64,000 nucleotides of DNA from Moniliella sp. 'wahieum' (GCA_003971905.1 RSEE01000063.1:62001-126000), one strand, 5' to 3'. Counted from the first letter of the stretch, positions 46,224 to 56,605 are shown. The notes: a model not told the origin generated them from the letters alone. Numbers and translations are program-made.

Positions 46224-46726
46224 ATGCTCTCGGGTGTCCTTCGCACCGCCGTTGTTGCGCGCACTGCCACGCGCGCTGCCCTCCCAGTCGCCCGCCACGC
46301 CCCCACTGCCCGTGCGTCCCCCTCCCCCCCCCCCACCTTCCCCTGCGCGTGCGTCCCGCTGACCCCCTCTCGCCCGCCCCAGTCTGGGTCCGCAACTACT
46401 CGGCCCACCACGAGGAGGAGACCTACGAAGAGTTCACCGCCCGCTACGTCAAGTTCTTCAGCGAAGCCGAGGACCTGTTCGAGGTCCAGCGCGGATTCAA
46501 CAACTCTTCTCCTCACGACCTCGTCCTTCCCCCGAGGTTGCCGAGGCCATCATCCGCGCCGCCCGCAGGGTCAATGACTACCCCACTGCGGTCCGTGTTT
46601 GAAGCACTCAAGGCCAAGGTCGAGAACAAGGAACAGTACCAACAGTACCTTGATGTTCTTGAACCTGTCCGCAAGGAGCTGGGTGTCACCCTGAAGGAGG
46701 AGCTTTACCCCGGCTTGGCCAAGTAA
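46224..46726 (+). CDS. COX6: Cytochrome c oxidase subunit 6 (COX5A family)
   Basis: Starts MLSGVLRTAVVARTATRAAL, an Arg/Ala-rich mitochondrial presequence. A 71-nt intron (46312-46382, GTGCGT donor, CAG acceptor) joins it to VRNYSAHHEEE. The mature protein is unmistakable: YEEFTARYVKFFSEAEDLFE, VQRGFNN, then VAEAIIRAARRVNDYPTAV, FEALKAKVENKEQYQQYLDV and KELGVTLKEELYPG. It is a nuclear-encoded subunit on the matrix side of complex IV. Three frame changes fall within about 100 bases (46502-46600), in the most conserved part of a protein essential for respiration, which argues for sequence error. The TAA at 46724-46726 overlaps a donor-like GTAAGT, so a further small exon cannot be excluded, although the protein already has full family length. 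Confidence 0.93.
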
Positions 46727-47403
46727 GTTTGCTCGGTCTCGTGGGCGAACCGAACTGGTGCCAATTGTGGAGCTGTGCGAGCTGTGCGAACTGCCAACGG
46801 TGTCTTACCCAAACAATTGCATAACTCCCCCCCCCCGCCCACTTTTTCCGTGGTGTAAGCGTATGCTCATGATTGGAGATACTCGCGAGTCAAATTCACC
46901 CACCCGCAGCAACAGCTACCAAGCATAACGTAACTGGTTGTTCCCAGTCCTGGAATGCCAGATTACTTGTCTGTGAGAGATGGCTCGGTTAGCGGCACGT
47001 TCCTCGCGATAGGACCTGGCAGAAGCCAAAGCACCCTATCTTTCACCGTTGCGCCCTACCTTTCTATAGGACGCAGGTGCCTTGGCTGTTCTATATCTCT
47101 GGCTGGGTTCAGATGGATGAACGCGCACGGATGCAGTTGGCCCGCGCTAGCCAGATGGTCCTGCGCGCAGTACACAATGTGAGATTAGGCTACTAGGCTC
47201 CTGAGAATTCCGCCTGACCGGTGAGCCGCCCAGGGCGCCCCTAACTTGCATCTTCTCTCCGACCTGGCCGCGTCTCTCCATTGGGGGCAGGGCGGGACAG
47301 AGGGCGGTCATGCCCACGAGAGAAAACTCAATATAGCAGACGAGCTTGGTCTACTGACCACACGCTTCCCATATCAATGAGGCGTCCACGTGTCTTGAAG
47401 CAT

Positions 47404-47417
47404 GAGGCCTGAGGCTT
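47404..47417. repeat. Heptad pair (AGGCCTG, AGGCTTG)
   Basis: One perfect palindrome plus G and one decayed unit, continuing into ATCGCCC. Confidence 0.7.
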
Positions 47418-47737
47418 GATCGCCCGTCCGGATTGGAGAGCGTTAGCTCATGCTGATTGTGCGCGGGAGGGGGGTGCATGTGACATGCGAAGCTTCAAGT
47501 ATGAAGACGAGGGCGGCAACGCCCGTCCATCTGCATACCGAACTGGGTTCCCGGTTACCATTTACCCCTTACTCTCGACGGGAACGGAACACACCGGGCG
47601 CCCATCCCCGGCACGTCGCCCGTCTGCCAGTGCCAGCGGGGGCACTTGATCATCGTATCCGCCATGGGTAACTGAGCAACTCACTGTGTACATAAGTGGC
47701 GTTTACTGCGACGTGTACTTTGCCCAGCTGGAACAAC

Positions 47738-47758
47738 GGGGGGGGGGGGGGGGGGGGG
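47738..47758. repeat. Homopolymer run of about 21 G
   Basis: The longest single-base run noted in the window. Its true length is doubtful given the run-length errors elsewhere. Confidence 0.85.
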
Positions 47759-48200
47759 CAGGGACTCAGGGACGCGGATGCTCGTTCCCCAGGGCACGTT
47801 GCCAGGCAACCCAATCCCCAGACTACGAATTGAAGAACAGCAGAAGTATTATTGTGCTCTGTCCAGGACACCCCGTCTTGCGCCCGGAAGCCGGAGGCCT
47901 GGTCGATAATGCTGATCGAAATTGCTCAGAAGTCTGGGCCTGAGGCGCGTGAGGCGTGAGGGAGGGCTGAGGCGCTGAGGGCGCTAGCGGGGACTGAAGG
48001 AGAGCTAGGTGGGTGCACAACGCAGCCCACGGTTAGGCCGGAGGTGCCTCCCCCGTACCTGAGGCCGGCGTGAGCAACTGAAGCATGCAAGATGACAAGA
48101 TGGATGCAGGATACGATTGAATACTGATGGCCCAAACGGGTGGTGCGATTGCGGCCGCAAATCAAACCAGACGTGGTTTGGCTGAGTGCGTCGCCTGGTG

Positions 48201-48214
48201 ACATGTGACATGTC
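48201..48214. repeat. Heptad pair (ACATGTG, ACATGTC)
   Basis: Two ACATGT palindromes in a 7-base step with spacers G and C. Confidence 0.8.
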
Positions 48215-48535
48215 GCAGCACCACACGCCACGCTCGGCACGTGTGCTGAGCTAAGCCACGCGCCCACTGCAGCGCTGCTGGGCGTTCCAGCGCAGTCGAT
48301 GGCTGATGTCACCGCTCGTGCGTCCGATTCGCAGTGCTCGGATCAACATCCAGTCAGCCGTGCATTTAATCACTCTGGCGCCCATTCCATATTCCCAGCG
48401 CCGTTCGAGAGCAGTAAGCACCGCGTTTTAACCTCTGTTCTCTTCTCTCTTCCTCTTCGCCTCTTCGCCTCTTCGCCTCCTCCTCTCCTCCTCTCCTCTC
48501 CTCCTCCTCCTCCCTCCCCCCCCAAGAGCCTCCCC

Positions 48536-50553
48536 ATGGCTGCCCCCTCTACAGTACGTCGCCCCCCCGCGTCTTCCCCTCCCACACTGACCCCCCTCTC
48601 CCAGCCACGGCGTCGGGCCATCTGTTCCATGCCGGCCAGATCCTCATCGCCACCGTCGGCTTGCCCGCGCGCGGCAAGACCCATCTGAGCCATGCCCTGG
48701 AACGCTACCTGCTCTGGCTCGGCGTCAAAGCCAAGGTCTTTTCCCTCGGCGACTACCGCCGCAAGCGCCTCGGCAAGCCCAACGACCTCCCCGACGACTA
48801 CTTCTCCGTCGGTGGCGGCAAGCCTGCTACCGAGCAGCTCCGCGCCCAGATCGTCGACGAGTTCGACAAGCAGGTCTTCGAATACTTCCAGGCCGGCAAC
48901 CAGGTCGTCATCTACGACGCCAACAATGGCAAGCAAGCCACCGCGCTGCCTTGCTCGCCAAGTTTGCGCCCCTCCATGTCTCCGTCATGTTTCTCGAGAC
49001 CATCTGCGACGACCCCAGGGTTATTGAGCACAATGTACGAGCAGTCAAACTCAACAGTCCCGACTACCAAGGATGGAAGAAGGACAAGGCCGTGGCTGAT
49101 TTTTATCGCCGCATCCACACTCGCCAGATGGAGTACGAAACCATCACCAATCCCGACCTGTCGTACGTCAAGATTATCAATGTGGGCCAACGCGTGATTA
49201 TCAACAACGTCCGCGGCTACCTCCAGTCCCGAATCTGCTTCTTTCTCATGAATGTCCACAACCGCGACCGTACCATCTATCTCGCCGTGCCGGCGAGGCC
49301 CTGGTTGACCACTGTACAAAGCCGATGCCGACCTGTCCTCCTTGGGCTGGCAATATGCCGAGGAACTGACCGAGTTTATGGACAAACTCCGTCGCGAACG
49401 ATCCGATCTTTCGACCACTTCCTCGCCGACACCCATGTCACCCAAACTTTTGGCCGTCGGCGGGCGCCTTACCGGTATCCACGACGACCACACCCACCCG
49501 TCTTCCCTTTCTTTCTCCCCGTCTGCCCACCCCAAGCATCACGTCTGTAGTCCGCTCGCAAGCAGCCCTCCGTCCACCGACGACAAAGAGATCCCCAAGT
49601 CGGGCGAGCCTGTACTCCTGCCGGCCCGCGCCTTCGCTCTCAAACAGCAAGTTCGACAGTGTCCGAGTCCCCTGCGCCACGGCGTCTGGAAGTGTGGACG
49701 TCCAATCGGCGGCGTGCGGCTCACACGTGCTCCTTTTTCCCGCAACAGGGCGATAAGTTGGAGAAATCCCAATTGTGTGAACTCAACCCCGGCATGGTCG
49801 ATGGCATGACCGAGGCGGAGATCAAGGAAATGTACCCGGTCGAGTACGACCGGTTGCAAAAGGAGCCCTATGGAGCGCGTTACCCACGCGCCGAGTCGTA
49901 TCACGATCTCTGTGTGCGCATCGAGCCAGTGATCATGGAACTGGAACGCACCGCGTCGGATATCCTGATTGTGGCACAGGCCAGTGTGCTGCGCGTCCTC
50001 CTTGGTTACCTCCAAGGCCAATCTCCGCAACAGATTCCGCACATTGACGTGCCCGAAGGCGACGTGCTGGAGATCACCCCGCAAGCGTACGGGATGCAGA
50101 CCAAATCACATCACTTTTGGGACCCGATCCTGCGCCGGCGACAGCGGGACCAAGCGTGGATCAGAGAACAACGCGCCGCTTCCGCGTCCCGCGCCATTCC
50201 CGCGCCCCCTCTCGCGCCCGCAGCACCACCGCCTCTCCCTTCTCGGCCCTCGCAGCTCCCGAAGCAGCATGGGAACGCTCCCGAGTCCCCGAATGGGCGG
50301 TCATCTGCTTGCCCTCACCCCGGCTCACAGTCATACCTCGGACAAGTCTCATGCTCATGTCCCCGGTCACGCAATCCCCCCGCTTCACCTGCCTCTGCAA
50401 AGTGATACAATGAGCCTGTCGGAAGACGAGGAGGCCGAACTGCGCAGAGAGCGGAGGGAACGCGAACGGGCTGCTGCGCTGGATCAGTTGGCTGACGAGT
50501 TGGGCGAAACGTCCATCTTGGACGACACGAGTCATGAAGTTGCGGTCCTCTAA
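48536..50553 (+). CDS. PFK26: 6-phosphofructo-2-kinase with degenerate bisphosphatase domain (PFK26-like)
   Basis: Starts MAAPST. A short intron (about 48554-48604, GTACGT donor, CAG acceptor) leads into the kinase domain: ATVGLPARGKTHLSHAL (Walker A), VFSLGDYRRK, YFSVGGGKPATEQLRAQIVD, VIYDANNGKQAT, FLETICDDPRVIEHNV and KIINVGQRVIINNVRGYLQS. The bisphosphatase-like half follows with ADADLSSLGWQYAEEL, LEVWTSNRRRAAHT, ELNPGMVDGMTEAEI and SYHDLCVRIEPVIMELE. Its RHGE box reads RAGE, and the second catalytic His region reads IVAQASVLRVLLGY where family members have H-Q-A-V. Both histidines therefore appear lost, so the protein should make but not degrade fructose 2,6-bisphosphate. A Ser/Pro insert of about 80 residues sits inside this half, and the C-terminus is Pro/Ser-rich then acidic (LSEDEEAELRRERRERE). 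Breaks lie near 48955, 49290, 49660 and 50400. Confidence 0.88.
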
Positions 50554-51784
50554 CGTTTCCATCGTCTTTTCGAATTATGACTTTTTGGGAGCGGGTCATT
50601 TCTCTGCATTTCCTACCTGAACACCCCTTCCCCTTCCCCTCCCCCCCCCCCCCCCTCCCCTCCGTGGCTCTCTCTCTCTCTCTCTCTCTTCCATCCTCAT
50701 CGACCGCATCCGCATCCGTCATTGGCCACGTCAGCCGTGCCTCATACACCCTACATCCGCTGCTTCGCTCTCGTTCTGCACATGTTTCCACCACCACTCT
50801 GGCATCCGCTGCTCAATCAGCTCAAGTCTCTTCCTTTTCCGTCGTACCCATACTCTGATCGTGCCATCCAACAGGGACAGGCGCTCTGCTTTTCTCCTCA
50901 TCTGGGGTCGTTTTTTTTTCCTGGCTGGTCGTCTCTATACAACGCGGTACACTACTACGACACTACTAATCATGTACACTTTATCTTACACATTTTCTCC
51001 TCGCGCTCGTGTCTTCCACGTTCGTGTTCATGGACCAAGCGACGTCCGGAACATGTCCAAGCTCGGCTCGAAGTATGACGTGGCATGCTTGTAGTGGTGG
51101 ATGTCTTACTACAGTAATAGCTACTAGTTGTTTTGATGGGTCAGGGATGCATTTTCCAGGCGGGGGCCGAACCTGATCGAGGATGTGGTAAATGGATACT
51201 ACTAGAAGCAAGGTGTATAGGCTATCGAAGGATGGCCACCCTAGCCAACCGACACCTACCTCTTGGACTACCCAAAGCCTCCTCTGGCGATGTACCTTCC
51301 TTGTGGCCTCTTGTTCCATCCTCACCACGCCAAATTTGGAGTACGCCACCTGTCTTCCAGACAAAAGCTTGGAGGTACAAGTAAATTTCGGTCGTAAAAG
51401 TGCCTCGTTTCATCTCTCTCTCATCTCTCACCTCTCTCACCCAGGAGATCAGTCTCATGATCTCATCGACCTCATTGATCCCAGCGACGAAAGAAGATCG
51501 AACTGGTCACATTCTCGCAGGCTCCGCCTCTCCATGCTCCTCGATCAACGCATGCCTCTGCTTCAGCAGCTACTGCCTCGCCCAACCACATTTCGGTCAA
51601 CTAGACTTGAGTGCGCAGAACTCAAGGTGTCAGCACACGCATGTTTGGACTCTCAACGAAACGAGAGAAAATATGATTGGGCTGTACAAGGGAAGCAGGC
51701 CGTTGCCCGCACGTAAGAACCTCTGTGCACAGGGGAAAATGCGAAAACGCAGAGGATACACGATGCGGGAGGCACGACCAAACT
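50554..51784. other. Intergenic region between convergent genes
   Basis: Likely 3' ends of the PFK26-like and MGR2 genes. Has a C-run/CT microsatellite at 50640-50690 and is otherwise AT-richer. No conserved protein found. Confidence 0.45.
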
Positions 51785-52335
51785 CTAGTTCGACGAAGAG
51801 CCTTGGTGAGCCTGCTGGGCCTGCATTCGACGAGCCATAACAATCGGCGCGATCCTGCCTGCCGTCGCCCACTGTGCCTCCGCCCCAGCAGGAAGCCCCG
51901 ATTCGTTCCGAATCACACTTCCAATCGACATGAAAAACCTGCCGAGCCACACGACACTGTCAGCTTCCAGGTACTCATCCACTTTGACCTTGCTCCCACC
52001 CCCCCCTTGCTCCCCCCCCTTGCTCACCCCCTTGCGCACGAACGAGACACGTACCCAAATGTAGCCGCCGACGTTCCCATGAACTGAGTGGCGTAGCCAT
52101 CGCCCCGCGTGGGCCCAGGGCCAGCACTGCCCAGTAAAGTCAGCTCTGCGCCATCTACGCCACAAGCAGGACAGAAGAAAAGGGGAGGGGGACGTACCGC
52201 ATGATCTGAAGGAACCCACCAATGAACCCAATCGTCACCCGACCCCGCCACCCATCATAGCGCCCATCCCGAGCTTCTGCCAGAAGGTGGGCTGGAGCGG
52301 CTGTTGCTGACGTGCACTTGCTGGACGTTGGACAT
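51785..52335 (-). CDS. MGR2: MGR2/ROMO1-like inner-membrane protein
   Basis: Starts MSNVQQVHVSNSRSSPP and continues into a first membrane helix containing LGMGAMMGGGVG and GFIGG. A 43-nt intron (52197-52155, GTACGT donor) precedes LTLLGSAGPGPTRGDGYATQ, FMGTSAATFG. A 116-nt intron (52054-51939, GTACGT donor, CAG acceptor) precedes FFMSIGSVIRNESG, the second helix end, and a hydrophilic tail RIAPIVMARRMQAQQ, with TAG at 51787-51785. Gly-rich GxxxG helices and GPGP...G..FFMSIGSVIR match yeast Mgr2, the lateral gatekeeper of the TIM23 translocase. One or two indels disturb exon 1. Small size (about 110 residues) fits the family. Confidence 0.87.
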
Positions 52336-53616
52336 GAGGCCGATGGTTAAAACCACCTCGCCCCAAGTCGCACGCCCCCCATCCGCCCCAAAAACTCAAA
52401 GCGAAGCATCCGGGCGGAATTTATGGCGGAACGCGGATTTGGTTTGCCCCACATTCTGACTCCGCTGCGTATTAGTAAAACTCGGTATTAGAAGACAGAG
52501 ACGCGCTGTTCCTATTTAATAGTAGATAGTAGATTCGCCTACCAGATTCGCCCACCCGCACCTGCACTTGCTCGCAACGTGTGCCCGTCCATGGATCAGG
52601 ATAACTAGTGTCGCCACCAGGTCGGGTCTCTCTGGCAATTATTACGGATACAGATGGGCATGGTGTGGACATATGTGAACGATGAACGATGATAGACGAT
52701 GGACCGAACTGATGAAGAGAGAAGCCCCTTCTTCAAAACAGACTTCTCAGTACTACCGTTCACTGTCCACAAGGTCCAAAGCGATACATTAAAAGTCTTG
52801 GTGGCATAATACCCTAGCATCATAATCATAACCAGTACCAGAAGGTGTCACCGATAGCGGGCGGCGGGCCCGGCTGAACCTACGCTCTCTTCGTCTTCCT
52901 CACCCCGACTCCAGGTGAGTCGAATGGCCGCAACGGCAATGGCGTCTCCCCTTTTTAGGATGGGAAAGAGGAAAATGTGCCCAGTAAGGGGTGAGGGGCC
53001 AGATCTGGTCAGTGATCTGACCCGAGCTAAGTGTAACGGCTTGTTGGCTTCCCAGCGGAGACCTTTTCCCTATACCCATCGAGACAGGACTCACGGAGAG
53101 GACGGAACGCATTTCAGATCCAGAGTCCAAGGAACACTGGCGTGAACGTAGGAGGTCGCGAACAGTGATTTACTGTTCGTCGGGCAGAGCCAGGCAGCGT
53201 CCACAGAGGTTGCACGTTAGGGGCCGGACAGAAAGCGGGGAGCTTCGATTGGCGAGGGAGGGCAAGTGAGCTGATCAAAGGTGGCTCTTATCGAGTGGAA
53301 TTCTCCTAGAAGAAAGTGAGAGGAAAGAGGGTGGTGTGGCGCTTGGGCCATCACAATTGGATCTAAGAACAGCAGGTTTTTGTAGAGACTAAAGAAAACA
53401 AAGGAAAGACCAACAAGTCTAATACAGCGTAAAGGGAAACGAGTCAAGGGGGAGAGTGAGGACCAAGCACGAGGCATGAGTGAGGATGAGGGCGGGGGAC
53501 AAGGGCAAAGCGGACCCGAGACAGAAACGATGCGAGAAACCAATCAAACCATGTGTAGTTTTTGGAATCCAAATCCCACAGTCAAGCCCTGGCTAGCTCT
53601 GCAGTGTCCTTCCTCC
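52336..53616. other. Gene-poor region
   Basis: Upstream flank of MGR2, then AT-richer DNA. I see no conserved protein, tRNA or repeat with a partner in the window. Confidence 0.45.
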
Positions 53617-53857
53617 CCTGCCCTTCCCCCCTACTAAACCCTGCGGCTTCAGACACGCGGTAGGCTTCAGATAGGTTCCTACTGCCCAAGCCGGTCCACT
53701 GCAGAGCCGCCTCTGCTACACGGTGAGAAGCCCTCCTTGTCCCCAGCTCCACTCGGACACAATCAGCCCAAGCAGGTAAATTCCGTGAATCTACCTTCGG
53801 ACCTCCAGGGGATTGAACCCCTAGGCCCTCCTGCGGGCCGACCCCTGGCGGCGCCCA
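53617..53857. repeat. Dispersed repeat, copy 1 (partner at 57554-57793)
   Basis: About 240 bases align along their length with 57554-57793. Shared blocks include GCTTCAGAC, GCCGCCTCTGCTA, CTCCTTGTCCC, GCCCAAGC, GGGATTG and TGGCGCCC. Many substitutions and small indels separate the copies, so they are old. On the minus strand, 53819-53809 matches the Pol III B-box consensus GGTTCRANNCC exactly, which hints at a tRNA-derived SINE; an LTR-type fragment is an alternative. Class unresolved. Confidence 0.65.
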
Positions 53858-55013
53858 CCTGTGGCGCAAGCGACCACCACCGTTCGTTGTATAGGTGCCA
53901 TCCTTTCTTCAACACAACCTCACTAGAACACTCGACTAAGAACACCCTACTAGTCAGGGAGGGATGAATGAGATAACCAGCTCTGCGCCTCTGTTGCCTA
54001 TATTCGTCTTGGTCTTCTTGTTTATAGGAGACTGGGGTGCAGGCCCCTTCCCGGTCTGTGGACGGGCAAGTCTGTTTGGCCTCCGTTACAGAAGAATGAA
54101 AGGGCGACCTACTAGGGCCTTTCCGCGAGCTGGTGGAGGTACTTGTGGATACGAAGGGCTATCACAACATCATGAACTGCTCTTAGTAAGGTGTGCCAAC
54201 TTGACTTAAAATTGTATGGGGATATAACCGTGGGATGGTGAATGGAGGAAATCACAAAGAGGACATGAAATAGTCATGGAGACAGTATAATAGGCAACAG
54301 GCAACAACAGGCCGGTCACAGGGTCAGATCAAATACACAGTCGAATGGCCCCAGAATGACAGTGGTCACCCCGAGACAGAAGATCAAGTCAGGATCTGGA
54401 TTAAGATGTGAATTGGCCGTCAGAACCCCGGGGGTCAATAGCCACACGGTCTCCCGGGCTCTCCGTGGGGGTTTTTACGGTAACCAATTACTCGGTGGGT
54501 TGAAGGTAAACTCATGATGGTAATTTCGTGCATGTACCTGCAGTGGTGGTGAGAGGGGTTAGGACAAGTTGAGGCCTCTTTCGTGGTATAATAGAGCGTC
54601 TGATTATGTGTGGCCAGGCCGCGACCGACACGACAGGTTGGGGGGCCTGGCCCTACGCGCACTTCGACAAGTTCTGCTCCCAGGTCTCTCCGTATATGAG
54701 ATCTTTGTCGCCCATCTACCCCGAGTGCAGGTCCCATGATTTCATGTGGGTCAGCCGGCCCAATGACGATATGCATTATCCTCCCTCATGGGGGAGTAGA
54801 GACGAGGAAGCTGTCCATTGAATAAAACGTGAAGACACCACCTTGTGAAGGGGAGCGTGATGACGGTCCTCCGTGGATCTGATACGATATAAGGCCCCGT
54901 GCTTTCTCCGACCATCTTATCAAACAGAGTTCGCTCCCAACCACAACGAAGTCACTATCGTGGAAAGCTCGTAAAGACTATCGACCCTGCGCGTTGTGGC
55001 GACAACGGTCACC
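53858..55013. other. Gene-poor region left of the LINE
   Basis: AT-richer DNA with short ORFs only. I see no family signature. It probably consists of decayed repeat sequence. Confidence 0.4.
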
Positions 55014-55067
55014 CCTATAGCCTGTTTTAAATTTGTACGGTTCATATACCTGTTGGCACGTTTCATC
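55014..55067. repeat. Duplicated flank of LINE, copy 1
   Basis: 54 bases, starting CCTATAGCCTGTTTTAAA and ending GCACGTTTCATC, repeated at 56487-56537 with one 3-base difference. They bracket the LINE fragment as target-site duplications do, but are long for a LINE. Confidence 0.8.
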
Positions 55068-56486
55068 GATCTTTCATCCCGGGGGTATTTTTCTGGCGCC
55101 AAAAACGCTCAGAGAGGAGTAGTACAGAGGATGGGGTGTACGCCATCTGGGCTTACGCCGCGCGGGGCCCTACGAGTATCGCCCCCTCCCGCGCCATCCG
55201 TAGGGGTGGCGCGGTGGGAAGGGGCGCTCGCATGCCTTGAACCGCACAACGCAAGAGCCAGGACGAAAAGAGGGCGGTGAACGTGCGGTAGGAACCGGCG
55301 TTCGCCTCCCCCTTCCAGTGCGCCAAAGCAGCCTTGGCCTCACCGTGGGCGTAGCCGCCTGCGGTAAAGACCAAGGGCACAAAAGCACCCGTAGTAATCG
55401 CGTCGTACTTGCGGTGCTTGTCCTTGACGGCCGTCTCGACAAACACATCCATCTCCTTCCTGCGCAGCTCGGGCGCCGGCGTCGTGGCGGCGAGTTGCTG
55501 GCGGACGCGGCGCATGTCGGCGTCGCGCGTCTTGTTCCCAAAAGACCAAAACGTCAGGTCGTAGCTTGTCGAGGTGCCCTTCGAGGCACCGGTTCCTGTC
55601 AGCTTGATGTCGGTGCGGAGCGCGGTGAGGTCGTAGCGCCCGGGGCGCTGCGGCTGGGTGAAGGGCTCGGTCTCCACCTCGGTGGCCGGGATGTGCCGGA
55701 CCATGTTGACGATGCAGCGTCGGAGCGTCTCGTGGCGGTAGTTGCCAATCGAGCGCCACCGGTTGCAGGACTGCAGTGCCCCATCGGGGCAGGGTCTGTT
55801 GCAGTCCGGCAGACGGCGGCGTGCCGGCAGAGGGTGCGGAGGTGCAGTCCAGCCATGACCTCGTGGTCAGTAAGCGATAAAGCTGAGTCGAGGGCACCAC
55901 CGACATCCACGTCCGGTTGAGCGCTTCGGCGTTCTCTAGCAGCCGGTGGCCCAACTCGGGCGGCAGCTCGGTCAGTAGCTTCGTCTGTTGGTCGGCAAAC
56001 ATGGCGGTCGTCCGTTCCCGCTGCGACTGTCGGGTGGCCGCTGGCGCGTCTCTCTCTCTCTCTCTCTCTCGGTCGCCGCCAGCAAGCACCTTTTCCACCC
56101 ACACATCCGCCTCCTCGCATGAGGCCGCCCGCGCGTGGGGAGCAACGTCGAGGTGGGAGAAGAAGCCAAGCCCGCCGCTCCGGGCGGGGTTGTCCCTCCA
56201 CATCGTTCGGGTCGGCGCCCCGAATGGCCTTGACCTCCTGCCACAGCTGCACGTCAATCTCGCGCAGCTCATCCACGAGATCGTCCGTCCGCATGCAGCG
56301 CAGCAAATGGCGGAGGTTGTGCTGCAGGCACGACCGCAAGAGCAGCAGCCGATCCTGCAGCAGGAGACCATGCAGGGCGGGGTAGCGAGAGGCTTGGTCC
56401 GCAATCTTGTCCCGCAGAAAGGCAGGCGGGCGTCCCGGGGCCCAATGCACGAGCCGAGGACCTTGGCACCCTGGGCCTGCATCTCT
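55068..56486 (-). mobile_element. 5'-truncated non-LTR retrotransposon (LINE) remnant
   Basis: Read on the minus strand, the right end begins with the late reverse-transcriptase region: AQGAKVLGSCIGP, FLRDKIADQASRYPALHGLL, LRSCLQHNLRHLLRC and DELREIDVQLWQEVKAIRGA. A helical part follows (LPPELGHRLLENAEALNRTW), then a Cys/His stretch (LRTLCRHAAVC, then RHETLRRCIVNMV). The C-terminal domain has RYDLTALRTDIKLTGTG, EMDVFVETAVKDKHRKYDAI and FVPLVFTAGGYAHGEAKAAL; stop at 55155-55153. This order is that of the C-terminal half of a LINE ORF2-type protein. The N-terminal endonuclease and catalytic RT palm (the YxDD motif) are absent, so it is 5'-truncated. Frames change near 56440, 56180 and 55700. 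Near-identical flanks suggest a fairly recent insertion. I see no clear poly-A at the left end. Confidence 0.75.
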
Positions 56487-56537
56487 CCTATAGCCTGTTT
56501 TAAATTTGTACGGTTCATATACCTGGCACGTTTCATC
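56487..56537. repeat. Duplicated flank of LINE, copy 2
   Basis: 51 bases matching 55014-55067 apart from a 3-base gap. Lies directly against the truncated 5' end of the LINE. Confidence 0.8.
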
Positions 56538-56605
56538 CCTGTGGTGGGTATTATACGGAGCGCAGCAGGTCCGTTGTTTCCTTCTTTGTTCCCCGCCCAG
56601 AAACT

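Larger units (their letters stand above)
46727..48535. other. Intergenic region with G21 run and heptads
   Basis: About 1.8 kb with no gene I can support. Contains AGGCCTG AGGCTTG (47404), ACATGTG ACATGTC (48201), TGAGGC words near 47940-47980, the long G run, and a C/T-rich leader before the PFK26-like start. Confidence 0.5.

Noticed and set aside
1-52335. Programmed ribosomal frameshifting as the cause of the broken frames
   Set aside because: Breaks occur many times per gene, in both directions and at unrelated sequences, without a shared slippery site; consensus error is simpler.
53805-53835. tRNA gene suggested by the B-box match
   Set aside because: Loop and stem lengths are wrong for a T arm and no anticodon arm is found; kept only as a repeat with a Pol III-like box.
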